Below are positions 16,692 to 24,447 of a stretch of 64,000 bases of DNA, one piece after another. The position numbers and the translations under genes are program-made. Numbering within the stretch: the stretch's first letter is position 1; each line of letters opens with the position of its first letter. The notes below the pieces were generated by a model. It ran no database searches. It was not told the DNA's origin and saw only the letters and a program-made list of their open reading frames with translations. The stretch lies in contig NZ_BJTV01000006.1 in the NCBI RefSeq assembly GCF_007176755.1, forward strand, positions 62,001 to 126,000, given 5' to 3'. Origin of the DNA: Streptomyces sp. 1-11 (GTDB lineage Bacteria; Actinomycetota; Actinomycetes; Streptomycetales; Streptomycetaceae).

Positions 16692-17921
16692 ATGAACGTC
16701 CGCCGCAGTGCCGCGGCTCTCGCCGCCATAGGCGTGCTGGCCGCCGCCGCACCCGCCACGGCCGCCGGCACGTCCCCCTCCGCCTCGCCCAAGGCGACGG
16801 TCCCCTCCGGGCTGTTCGGCAAGTCCGACCCGACGTACGACGGCGTGTGGCGCCAGTCGCTCGCCCTGCTCGCGCAGCACACCCTCGGCCTGCGGCCCAA
16901 CACCCGGGCCGTCGACTGGCTGACGGGACAGCAGTGCGCCGAGGGCGGCTTCGCCCCGTTCCGCGCCGACACCGCCAAGCCCTGCGGGGGCAAGGGCGGC
17001 GCCCAGCCCGACACCAACAGCACGGCCGCCGCCGTCCAGGCCCTGGGCGCGCTCGGCGGACACGACGCCGGGATACACAAGGCCCTGGTCTGGCTGAAGG
17101 ACGCGCAGAACGAGGACGGCGGCTGGGGCTACACACCGGGCAGCCCGAGCGACACCAACTCCACCTCGGTCGTCATCGGCGCCCTCGCCGTCGCCGGGGA
17201 CGACCCCGGCAAGCTCCGCGCCGCCAAGGGCACCCCCTACGACCTGCTCAGCGCGCAGGCGCTCGGCTGCGACGAGGACGGCGGCGGCGCCCTCGCCTAC
17301 CAGCCGGACAAGAAGGGGCGCCTGGTCGCCAACGCGGACGCCACGGCCGCCGCCGTGCTGGGCGCCCTCGGCAAGGGGTTCGTCAACGAGCCCGGCAAGG
17401 CCCGCGCCAAGGCCCCCGCCTGCTCCGCCGCCGGCAAGGCCACCCCGGCCCGGGTCGCGGACAACGCCGCCGCGTACCTCGCCCACGCGGTCGCCGGTTC
17501 GGGCCACCTGAAGTCGGCGCTGCCCGGCGCCGAGGACCAGCCCGACTACGGCAACACCGCGGACACCGTCGTCGCGCTCGCGGCGGACGGCTGGAACGCG
17601 CAGGCGAAGAAGCCTTACGCCTGGCTGGAGAAGAACGCGGCCGGCTGGGCCGGGCAGAGCGGCCCGGCCGCCTACGCCCAGCTCATCCTCGCCGCGCACG
17701 CGGTCGGCGCCGACCCCAGGGACTTCGGCGGCACCGACCTGGTGCGGTCGCTCGCGGCCACCGGCCCGGCGCCCGAGCCGGCCGCGCACACCCAGAAGTC
17801 CGCCGAGCGGGCCGAGGACGACTCGCACACCGGCGTCTGGTGGATCGTCGGCGTCGGCCTCGTGGCCGGCATCGGCATCGGCTTCCTGCTCAGCGGCCGC
17901 CGGAAGAAGCAGCAGCCGTGA
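16692..17921 (+). CDS. Secreted, tail-anchored (alpha/alpha)6-type protein of the B12 uptake operon
   Basis: A 409-residue exported protein. A Sec signal peptide (1-26, ending ATAAG) leads to about 340 residues of squalene-cyclase-like helix repeats: LTGQQCAEGGFAPFR, LKDAQNEDGGWGYTPG and DTNSTSVVIGAL-type segments. A C-terminal membrane anchor follows (TGVWWIVGVGLVAGIGIGF) with a basic tail. The alpha domain of transcobalamin and intrinsic factor has this same fold, and the gene is first under a cobalamin riboswitch, so corrinoid capture at the cell surface is the likely role (inference). ATG at 16692; AGGGAGAGG lies a little far upstream. Overlaps the next gene by four bases. Confidence 0.85.
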   Translation: MNVRRSAAALAAIGVLAAAAPATAAGTSPSASPKATVPSGLFGKSDPTYDGVWRQSLALLAQHTLGLRPNTRAVDWLTGQQCAEGGFAPFRADTAKPCGGKGGAQPDTNSTAAAVQALGALGGHDAGIHKALVWLKDAQNEDGGWGYTPGSPSDTNSTSVVIGALAVAGDDPGKLRAAKGTPYDLLSAQALGCDEDGGGALAYQPDKKGRLVANADATAAAVLGALGKGFVNEPGKARAKAPACSAAGKATPARVADNAAAYLAHAVAGSGHLKSALPGAEDQPDYGNTADTVVALAADGWNAQAKKPYAWLEKNAAGWAGQSGPAAYAQLILAAHAVGADPRDFGGTDLVRSLAATGPAPEPAAHTQKSAERAEDDSHTGVWWIVGVGLVAGIGIGFLLSGRRKKQQP

Positions 17922-18568
17922 CCGCCGTCCGCCGCGCCGCCGCCCTGCTCCTCGCCGCGCTCGTCGTCCTGGCCGGCGCGGCGCAGGCGCGGGCCGCCGG
18001 GTACCGCTACTGGTCGTTCTGGGAGCGCTCCGGCGGGCACTGGTCGTACGCCACCGAGGGCCCCTCCACCGCCCGCCCCGACGACGGCGCCGTCCAGGGC
18101 TTCCGGTTCGCGGTGAGCGCGGACTCGCAGGACGCGACGCGGCCGCGCGGCACGGCGGACTTCGCCACGATCTGCGCCGGCACGCCCGCCGAGGCGGGCA
18201 CGAAGCGGGTGGCCCTCGTCATCGACTTCGGCACCCCGGCGGACGCTCCCTCCGGCGAGACCCCGCCCGAGCGCCGCACGGCCTGCGCCCGGGTCTCCCC
18301 CGACGCGACGACGGCCGAGGCGCTGGCCGCCGCCGCCAAGCCCCTGCGCTACGACGCCAACGCCCTGCTGTGCGCGATCGCCGGATACCCGCACAAGGGG
18401 TGCGGGGAGCAGGTGTCGGGCCAGGAGAAGCCGGCGAAGGCCGCGAAGAAGGCCGAGCCGGACGGCGGTCCCTCGCTGGGGCTGCCGATCGGCGCGGGCG
18501 TGGTCGCGCTGCTGGCAGGGGCGGCGCTCTGGCGGTCCCGGCGGCGGCACGGGAATGCGCGGCCGTAA
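17918..18568 (+). CDS. SCO2322-family secreted, membrane-anchored protein
   Basis: A 216-residue exported protein: signal peptide (1-28), a compact domain to about residue 160 beginning GYRYWSFWERSGGHWSYA, a lysine-rich linker, one membrane segment (LGLPIGAGVVALLAGAALW) and a basic tail. It belongs to the group named after SCO2322. The stretch TTAEALAAAAKPLRYDANALLCAIAG, seen as TTAEALAAAA and LLCAIAGYP, recalls the DUF4430/transcobalamin beta domain, but I cannot confirm this. GTG at 17918 overlaps the previous stop as GTGA, so it is coupled. Both extracellular proteins are thus made together before the ECF transporter. Confidence 0.85.
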   Translation: MTAVRRAAALLLAALVVLAGAAQARAAGYRYWSFWERSGGHWSYATEGPSTARPDDGAVQGFRFAVSADSQDATRPRGTADFATICAGTPAEAGTKRVALVIDFGTPADAPSGETPPERRTACARVSPDATTAEALAAAAKPLRYDANALLCAIAGYPHKGCGEQVSGQEKPAKAAKKAEPDGGPSLGLPIGAGVVALLAGAALWRSRRRHGNARP

Positions 18569-18570
18569 GC

Positions 18571-19941
18571 ATGCGCAGCCGTGACAGCGTGGCCCCGGCG
18601 GCGGACGGCCGCGGCGACTCGGCCGAAGGCCGTGCCGACGCGGCGGCCGGAGGGCGTGACGACGCGGCGGCCGAAGGGCTTGACGACGCGGCAGCCGAAG
18701 GGCGTGACGACGCGGCAGCCGGAGGCCGTGACGCCGTGGCGGCCGGAGGCCGTACCGACTCGGCCGTCATACGGACGGTGGGCGGCCGTGCCGCCGGGGC
18801 TGCCCGGCCGGGTGCGGCGGCGTCGCGTGCGGGCGGGCAGGCGGAGGCCGTCCTCGCCCGGCCCCGGCACGGCCGCGCGCCGCTGCACCCCGGCGCCTGG
18901 TGGCTGTGGTCCCTCGGCCTGGGCACCGCCGCCACCCGCACCACCAACCCGCTGCTGCTCGCCCTCCTCATAGCCGCCGCGGGATATGTGGTGGCCACCC
19001 ACCGCTCCCCCTCCCCCTGGTCGCGCTCCTACACCGCCTTCGTCAAGCTCGCCGGCGCCGTGCTCCTCATCCGGCTCGCGTTCACCGTCGCCCTCGGCTC
19101 CCCCGTCCCCGGCACCCACGTACTGCTCACCCTCCCCGAGATCCCGCTCCCGCACTGGGCCCAGGGAATCCGGCTCGGCGGCCGGGTCACCGCGGAGGCG
19201 CTGCTGTTCGCCGGCTACAACGGCCTGAAGCTGGCCACCCTGCTGATCTGCGTCGGCGCCGCCAACGCCCTCGCCAGCCCGGCCCGGCTGCTGAAGTCAC
19301 TGCCCGGCGCGCTGTACGAGGCGGGCGTGGCCGTGGTCGTCGCGCTCACCTTCGCACCGCACCTCATCTCCGACGTCCAGCGGCTGCGCGCCGCCCGCCG
19401 GCTGCGCGGCCGGCCGGACCGGGGGGTGCGGGGCCTGCTGCAGGTCGGACTGCCGGTGCTGGAGGGCGCGTTGGAGCGTTCGGTCGCGCTGGCCGCGGCG
19501 ATGGACGCCCGCGGCTACGGCCGGACCGCCGAGGTCCCGGCCCGCGTGCGCCGCACGACGACCGCGCTCACCCTGGGCGGCCTGCTCGGCGTCTGCGCGG
19601 GAACGTACGGGCTGCTGACCGCGGAGGGCGGCGCGTACGGGGTGCCGCTGCTGTGCGCGGGGGCCGCCGCCGCGCTGGCGGGCCTGCGCCTGGGCGGCCG
19701 CCGCTCCCCGCGCACCCGTTACCGGCCGGACCCGTGGGGGGTGCGGGCATGGCTGGTCGCGGGCTCGGGGGCCGGGGTCGCCGCGCTGCTCACGCTCGCC
19801 GCCGCGCGCGATCCGGACGCGCTGCACCCCGGTGTGGTCCCGCTGGTGGCGCCCTCCCTCCCGCTGTGGCCGGCCGCTGCGGTCCTGCTCGCGCTGCTGC
19901 CCGCCTTCGTCGTACCCGAGCCCGTCGAGGAGCCGTCGTGA
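18571..19941 (+). CDS. ECF transporter T component (CbiQ-like) with repeat-bearing N-terminal extension
   Basis: A 456-residue energy-coupling membrane protein. About 250 residues form the CbiQ core with six to eight hydrophobic helices and two coupling motifs with Ala-Arg signatures (QRLRAARRLRGR and AMDARGYGR), which contact the ATPases. The first 110 residues are not part of the family: they contain five 8-residue repeats such as DDAAAEGR encoded by a 24-bp tandem repeat. The start at ATG 18571, two bases after the previous stop, follows the operon layout, but a later start just before the membrane domain is possible. Overlaps the ATPase gene by four bases. Confidence 0.88.
   Translation: MRSRDSVAPAADGRGDSAEGRADAAAGGRDDAAAEGLDDAAAEGRDDAAAGGRDAVAAGGRTDSAVIRTVGGRAAGAARPGAAASRAGGQAEAVLARPRHGRAPLHPGAWWLWSLGLGTAATRTTNPLLLALLIAAAGYVVATHRSPSPWSRSYTAFVKLAGAVLLIRLAFTVALGSPVPGTHVLLTLPEIPLPHWAQGIRLGGRVTAEALLFAGYNGLKLATLLICVGAANALASPARLLKSLPGALYEAGVAVVVALTFAPHLISDVQRLRAARRLRGRPDRGVRGLLQVGLPVLEGALERSVALAAAMDARGYGRTAEVPARVRRTTTALTLGGLLGVCAGTYGLLTAEGGAYGVPLLCAGAAAALAGLRLGGRRSPRTRYRPDPWGVRAWLVAGSGAGVAALLTLAAARDPDALHPGVVPLVAPSLPLWPAAAVLLALLPAFVVPEPVEEPS
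18637..18756 (+). repeat. 24-bp tandem repeat, five units, at the start of the CbiQ-like gene
   Basis: Units at 18637, 18661, 18685, 18709 and 18733 read GACGCGGCGGCCGRAGGGC plus TGAC-like ends; a 21-bp relative precedes them. Period of eight codons keeps the frame. Confidence 0.85.
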
Positions 19942-21713
19942 TCCGCTTCGAGGATGTCAGCGTCACGTACGAGGGGGTGGCCGAACCCACCGTGCGGGGC
20001 GTGGACTTCGAGGTGCCCGAGGGTGAACTCGTACTGCTCGTGGGCCCGTCCGGGGTGGGCAAGTCCACCGTGCTGGGCGCGGTCAGCGGGCTGGTGCCGC
20101 ACTTCACCGGCGGCACCCTGCGCGGGCGCGTCACCGTGGCCGGCCGGGACACCCGCACCCACCAGCCGCGCGAACTCGCCGACGTGGTGGGCACGGTGGG
20201 CCAGGATCCGCTGGCGCACTTCGTGACGGACACCGTGGAGGAGGAACTCGCCTACGGCATGGAGTCGTTGGGGCTCGCTCCGGAGGTGATGCGGCGCCGG
20301 GTGGAGGAGACCCTGGACCTGCTGGGCCTGGCCGACCTGCGCGACCGCCCGATCGCCACGCTCTCGGGCGGACAGCGCCAGCGGGTCGCGATCGGCTCGG
20401 TCCTCACCCCGCACCCGCGGGTCCTGGTGCTCGACGAGCCGACCTCGGCGCTCGACCCGGCCGCCGCCGAGGAGGTGCTGGCCGTGCTGCAGCGCCTGGT
20501 GCACGACCTCGGCACGACGGTGCTGCTGGCCGAGCACCGGCTGGAGCGGGTGATCCAGTACGCCGACCGGGTCGTCCTGCTGCCCGCCCCCGGCGCCGCC
20601 CCGCGCCACGGCGACCCGGCCGAGGTGATGGCGGTCTCCCCGGTGTACCCGCCGGTGGTGGGCCTGGGCCGGCTGGCGGGCTGGTCGCCGCTGCCCCTGA
20701 CGGTCCGGGACGCCCGCCGCCGCGCCGCCACTCTGCGCGACCGCCTGGCCACCCCCCGCCCCCCGCACGACGAGGAACCACCGGCCGCCTCCCCGACACC
20801 CGACCCACCGACCACCCCCACCTCCCCGGCACCCGAGCCACCGACCACCTCCCCGGCACCCGAGCCGGCGCCCCCCACTTCCCCGGCGCCCCCCGCCTTC
20901 CCCTCCCTGCGCCGCCTCTTCCGGCGGGGCTCCGCGCCCCTGGCCGCGGCGTCCGCCCCGCCGCGGGTCGCCGAGGTCCGGGGGCTCGGGGTCCGGCGGG
21001 GGCCGGTCACCGCGCTGCGGCACGTCGATCTGAGCGTGGCGCGTGGTGAGACGGTCGCGCTGATGGGTCGCAACGGGGCCGGGAAGTCCACCCTGCTCGG
21101 CTCGCTGGTCGGCCTGGTTGAGCCCACCGCGGGCTCGGTGCGTGTGGGCGGTGCCGTGCCGCACCGCACCCCGCCCCGGGAACTCGTCCGCCGGGTCGGT
21201 CTGGTCCCGCAGGAGCCGCGGGACCTGCTGTACGCGGACACGGTCGCCGCCGAGTGCGCGGCCGCCGACCGGGACGCGGGGGCCGAGCCGGGCACCTGCC
21301 GGACCCTGGTGTCCGGGCTGCTGCCCGGCATCACCGACGGCACCCACCCCCGGGACCTGTCCGAGGGCCAGCGCCTGGCGCTCGCCCTGGCGGTCGTGCT
21401 GGCCGCCCGCCCTCCTCTGCTGCTGCTCGACGAGCCGACCCGCGGCCTGGACTACGCGGCCAAGGCCCGGCTGGTCGCCGTGCTGCGCGGGCTGGCCGCC
21501 GAGGGGCACGCGATCGTGCTGGCCACGCACGACGTGGAGCTCGCGGCGGAACTCGCGCACCGGGTGGTGCTGCTCGCCGACGGCGAGGTGATCGCCGACG
21601 GCCCCACGGCGGAGATCGTGGTCTCGTCGCCGTCCTTCGCCCCGCAGGTGACCAAGATCCTCGCCCCGCAGCGCTGGCTGACGGTGGCGGAGGTCCGGGC
21701 GGCCCTGGCATGA
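19938..21713 (+). CDS. ECF transporter fused ATPase subunits (A and A')
   Basis: A 591-residue protein holding two complete ABC ATPase domains. Domain 1: Walker A GPSGVGKST (about 36-44), signature LSGGQRQR, Walker B VLVLDEPTSALD. Domain 2 from about residue 340: Walker A GRNGAGKST (about 377-385), signature LSEGQRLALAL, Walker B LLLLDEPTRGLD. The linker (about 275-330) is Pro/Thr/Glu-rich with short repeats. ECF transporters normally use two separate or fused ATPases; this is the fused form. It energises transport with the T and S subunits on either side. GTG at 19938 overlaps the CbiQ-like stop. Confidence 0.93.
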   Translation: MIRFEDVSVTYEGVAEPTVRGVDFEVPEGELVLLVGPSGVGKSTVLGAVSGLVPHFTGGTLRGRVTVAGRDTRTHQPRELADVVGTVGQDPLAHFVTDTVEEELAYGMESLGLAPEVMRRRVEETLDLLGLADLRDRPIATLSGGQRQRVAIGSVLTPHPRVLVLDEPTSALDPAAAEEVLAVLQRLVHDLGTTVLLAEHRLERVIQYADRVVLLPAPGAAPRHGDPAEVMAVSPVYPPVVGLGRLAGWSPLPLTVRDARRRAATLRDRLATPRPPHDEEPPAASPTPDPPTTPTSPAPEPPTTSPAPEPAPPTSPAPPAFPSLRRLFRRGSAPLAAASAPPRVAEVRGLGVRRGPVTALRHVDLSVARGETVALMGRNGAGKSTLLGSLVGLVEPTAGSVRVGGAVPHRTPPRELVRRVGLVPQEPRDLLYADTVAAECAAADRDAGAEPGTCRTLVSGLLPGITDGTHPRDLSEGQRLALALAVVLAARPPLLLLDEPTRGLDYAAKARLVAVLRGLAAEGHAIVLATHDVELAAELAHRVVLLADGEVIADGPTAEIVVSSPSFAPQVTKILAPQRWLTVAEVRAALA

Positions 21714-22561
21714 CGACCACCTCGGCGCCGCGTCCGGCCCCCGCGTCCCGTCCCGTGCGGGCCGTGCGCCTCGGCCCGCGCTCCATCGCCGCCCTCGGGC
21801 TGGTCAGCGCGGTCGGCGTGGTGGCCTTCTGCTGGCCCTTCCTCGCCCCGCCCGCCTCGCGGCTCAGCGCGCACGCCGAGGACGCGCCGTGGCTGTTCGC
21901 CGGTCTGCTGCTGCTGATGATCGCGGTCGTGGCCGCGACGATCTCCGAGTCCGGTCTGGGGCCCAAGGCGGTCGCGATGCTGGGCGTGCTGGCCGCGACC
22001 GGCGCGGCGCTGCGCCCGGTGGGCGCGGGGACGGCCGGGATCGAGCCGATGTTCTTCCTGATGGTGCTCAGCGGCCGGGTACTGGGCCCGGGGTTCGGCT
22101 TCGTCCTCGGCTCGGTGACGATGTTCGCCTCCGCGCTGCTCACCGGCGGGGTCGGGCCGTGGCTGCCGTTCCAGATGCTGGCGATGGGCTGGTTCACCAT
22201 GGGCGCCGGGCTGCTGCCGGGCCAGGTCCGGCTGCGCGGCCGGGCCGAACTGCTGCTGCTGGCCGGCTACGGCTTCTGCGCGGCCTTCGCCTACGGCACG
22301 GTCATGAACCTGGCCGGCTGGCCCTTCATGGGCTCCGGCACCTCGAACATCGCCTTCGACGCGCACGCCTCGGTCCCCGCCAACCTGGCCCGGTTCGCCG
22401 CCTACTGCCTGGCCACCTCGCTCGGCTGGGACCTGGGCCGGGCCCTGTGCACGGTCGTGCTGACCCTCGCGATCGGTCCGGTGCTGCTGCGGGCGCTGCG
22501 CCGGGCCACGCGGCGCGCCGCCTTCGAGACCGCGGTCACGTTCGACGCACCCGCTGGGTGA
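21710..22561 (+). CDS. ECF transporter S component, probably cobalamin-specific
   Basis: A 283-residue integral membrane protein with about seven hydrophobic segments and the S-component hallmarks of a long N-terminal arm and GSVTMFASALLTGGVGPWLPFQM, a loop type that contacts substrate and the T unit. ATG at 21710 overlaps the ATPase stop (ATGA). S components set substrate specificity and have low sequence similarity, so B12 specificity is inferred from the riboswitch and from the CbrT precedent. It ends the operon: capture proteins, T, A-A', S all in one transcript. Confidence 0.88.
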   Translation: MTTTSAPRPAPASRPVRAVRLGPRSIAALGLVSAVGVVAFCWPFLAPPASRLSAHAEDAPWLFAGLLLLMIAVVAATISESGLGPKAVAMLGVLAATGAALRPVGAGTAGIEPMFFLMVLSGRVLGPGFGFVLGSVTMFASALLTGGVGPWLPFQMLAMGWFTMGAGLLPGQVRLRGRAELLLLAGYGFCAAFAYGTVMNLAGWPFMGSGTSNIAFDAHASVPANLARFAAYCLATSLGWDLGRALCTVVLTLAIGPVLLRALRRATRRAAFETAVTFDAPAG

Positions 22562-22739
22562 GCACTCGCATCCGGGCCGTCAGGCCGCCGGTGAGGCGCC
22601 CCACATGACGCAGGTCACCTACGATCCGGGGCCGTACCTCCGTGCGCCCGATTCGCCCCCATGCGCACCCCCTCTGACCTGCGCTTAGAGACGCGCGCCA
22701 CACGGGCGGTGCGTCCCGCCTTTCCGGCCACAACTAGTA

Positions 22740-22896
22740 AAAGGGGTCATTGCGGACACCTTTCGGGGCTGCTTCTCTGGTCGACGTCGCCAGGCGCCAC
22801 CGCCCGAAAGGGCCGGGGCGCCGACGTACGCGGCCCCCGCGCGAAGGGGGCTCCGGCTTACGGGCGATCCCCCGTCCCCGACGCAAGAGGTTCTCC
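22740..22896 (+). promoter_or_regulatory. Structured 5' leader of the transglycosylase gene
   Basis: The region between 22562 and 22896 has no gene. From 22740 it folds into successive hairpins: AAAGGGGTC/GACACCTTT (one mismatch), and GGCGCC...GGCGCC enclosing CGCCC-GAAA-GGGC. Streptomyces wall-hydrolase genes often carry long regulatory leaders, some of them c-di-AMP (ydaO) riboswitches; this one does not show the ydaO consensus as I remember it. Confidence 0.45.
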
Positions 22897-23310
22897 GTGT
22901 CCGTCTCCTTCATCCGCCGCATCGCCTCCCCGAAGAAGGCCCTCACGACCGTCGCCGTGGCCGCCGCCTCCGCAGGCATGGCGCTGTCCGCCGCGCCCGC
23001 CCACGCCGCCACCGACTCGGCCTCCTCCGCCCGGACGATCGCGCAGAAGATGATTCCGGACGCCGCGCAGTACAACGCCTTCAGCAAGATCGTCGAGCAC
23101 GAGAGCGGCTGGAACCCCAGCGCCACCAACAGCTCCTCCGGCGCCTACGGCCTGGTACAGGCCCTGCCCGGCTCGAAGATGGCCTCCGCGGGCGCCGACT
23201 GGAAGACCAACCCGGCCACCCAGATCAAGTGGGGCCTGGACTACATGAACTCCCGCTACGGCAGCCCGGCCAAGGCCTGGACCTTCTGGCAGGCCAACGG
23301 CTGGTACTGA
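22897..23310 (+). CDS. Secreted lytic transglycosylase (SLT/RPF-like fold)
   Basis: A 137-residue exported muralytic enzyme. The Sec signal peptide ends at AHA-AT (about residue 35). The mature domain has the lysozyme-like pattern KIVEHESGWNPSATNSSSGAYG, seen as catalytic Glu in VEHESGWNP and the SSGAYGLVQALPG motif, ending in WTFWQANGWY. It lacks a LysM domain, so it is a minimal enzyme. GTG at 22897 with AAGAGG six bases before. The long, hairpin-rich leader suggests post-transcriptional control, as for other Streptomyces wall hydrolases. Confidence 0.88.
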   Translation: MSVSFIRRIASPKKALTTVAVAAASAGMALSAAPAHAATDSASSARTIAQKMIPDAAQYNAFSKIVEHESGWNPSATNSSSGAYGLVQALPGSKMASAGADWKTNPATQIKWGLDYMNSRYGSPAKAWTFWQANGWY

Positions 23311-23424
23311 GCCGCGCGCGCGTGTGTCCGCGCGTTGCGCGGCGCCTGACGGAGGGCGCCCGTCGGCCGGGTGAACATGGTGGGCCTGGCACCGCCCCCG
23401 TCCGTCCGGCCGACCGGAGGAAGC

Positions 23425-24111
23425 ATGACCACGCCGTCACCGCCCGCGCCGGAGCAGGAGACACGGGGAGTGCGTCTGGTGACCGTGCTGCTGGCGCTGA
23501 CCGTGGTGAGCGGCCTGATCGACGCGGTGAGCTACCTGGGCCTCGGCCGGGTCTTCACGGCCAACATGACGGGCAACGTGGTGGTCCTGGGCTTCGCCGC
23601 CGCGGGCGCTCCCGGTTTCTCGGTCCCGCTCACGGCGACCTCGCTGGCCTGCTTCCTGCTGGGCGCGGTGACCGGCGGCCGGGCGGCGGCACGCTTCGGC
23701 GCCGGCCCGCGGCGCGGGTGGGCCCGCCGGATCCTGGCCGTGGAGGCGGTCCTGCTCGGCGGATCGGCCGCGGTCGCCTTCGCCTGGCCGGACACGACCG
23801 GCACCCGGTACGCCCTGATCGCCCTGACCGCCTTCGCCCTGGGCCTGCGCAACGCGACCGTCCGCAAACTGGGCATCGCCGACCTCACCACCACGGTCCT
23901 GACGATGACCCTGACCGGCCTGGCCTCCGAGTCCCGCCTGGGCGACGCCACCGGCCGCCGCTCCCCGCGCCGCACGGCCGCGGTGGTCGCCATGGTCGCG
24001 GGCGCCGCCCTGGGCGCCTGGCTGGTCGCCCACCACGGCCTGGGCGTCCCCCTGCTGCTCGCGGCGGCGGTGTCCGGCGTGCTGGCGGCGGTGACGTCCG
24101 GGCGGGAGTGA
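23425..24111 (+). CDS. DUF1275 (YoaK-like) membrane protein
   Basis: A 228-residue membrane protein with six hydrophobic segments. The DUF1275 signatures are present: SGLIDAVSYLGLGRVFTANMTGN, visible as GLIDAVSYLGLG and FTANMTGNVV, and GLRNATVRKLGIADLTTTVLT as ALGLRNATVR. Function unknown. ATG at 23425 has GGAGGA five bases upstream; the earlier ATG at 23371 lacks a site. Single gene. Confidence 0.88.
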   Translation: MTTPSPPAPEQETRGVRLVTVLLALTVVSGLIDAVSYLGLGRVFTANMTGNVVVLGFAAAGAPGFSVPLTATSLACFLLGAVTGGRAAARFGAGPRRGWARRILAVEAVLLGGSAAVAFAWPDTTGTRYALIALTAFALGLRNATVRKLGIADLTTTVLTMTLTGLASESRLGDATGRRSPRRTAAVVAMVAGAALGAWLVAHHGLGVPLLLAAAVSGVLAAVTSGRE

Positions 24112-24447
24112 CCCGCCCGTCCACCCGCCTTGCGGGCCCATAAAGACGGGAATGTTCATATCTGACTCTTATGCGATGCATGCTTCCTTTGCGCGAGCGG
24201 CGGTAGCGGAATCGGGTTCCGGTTGCCCTCATCCGACGCGACAAGGATCACAGCGCCGGACAGGCATGACCCGGCGCGATCGGGCAGGAGTACCTGCATA
24301 CGCGCCCTTTAGCTGCCCTGTGCACCTAGTCGAGCACGTGACGTAAGCAGGCGAACTCCGCCTATCGTCGCTTTTCGGCCTGCTGTCCGACACCGCCGTC
24401 GCCCGGGCCCTGTCCCCGTCCCCGTCGAGAGGTAGGCGAGTTCCGTT
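24112..24447. other. Intergenic region, no gene seen
   Basis: Contains a relatively A/T-rich stretch near 24140-24190 and a palindromic GCATGC-type cluster, but no open frame with good codon bias. It should hold the promoter of the MFS gene; a weak candidate is GTGACG...TATCGT at 24339-24369. Confidence 0.4.

Noticed and set aside
24152..24346. Possible 64-residue gene before the MHS transporter
   Set aside because: Codon bias is poor, there is no ribosome-binding site and the composition is that of the A/T-richer promoter region.
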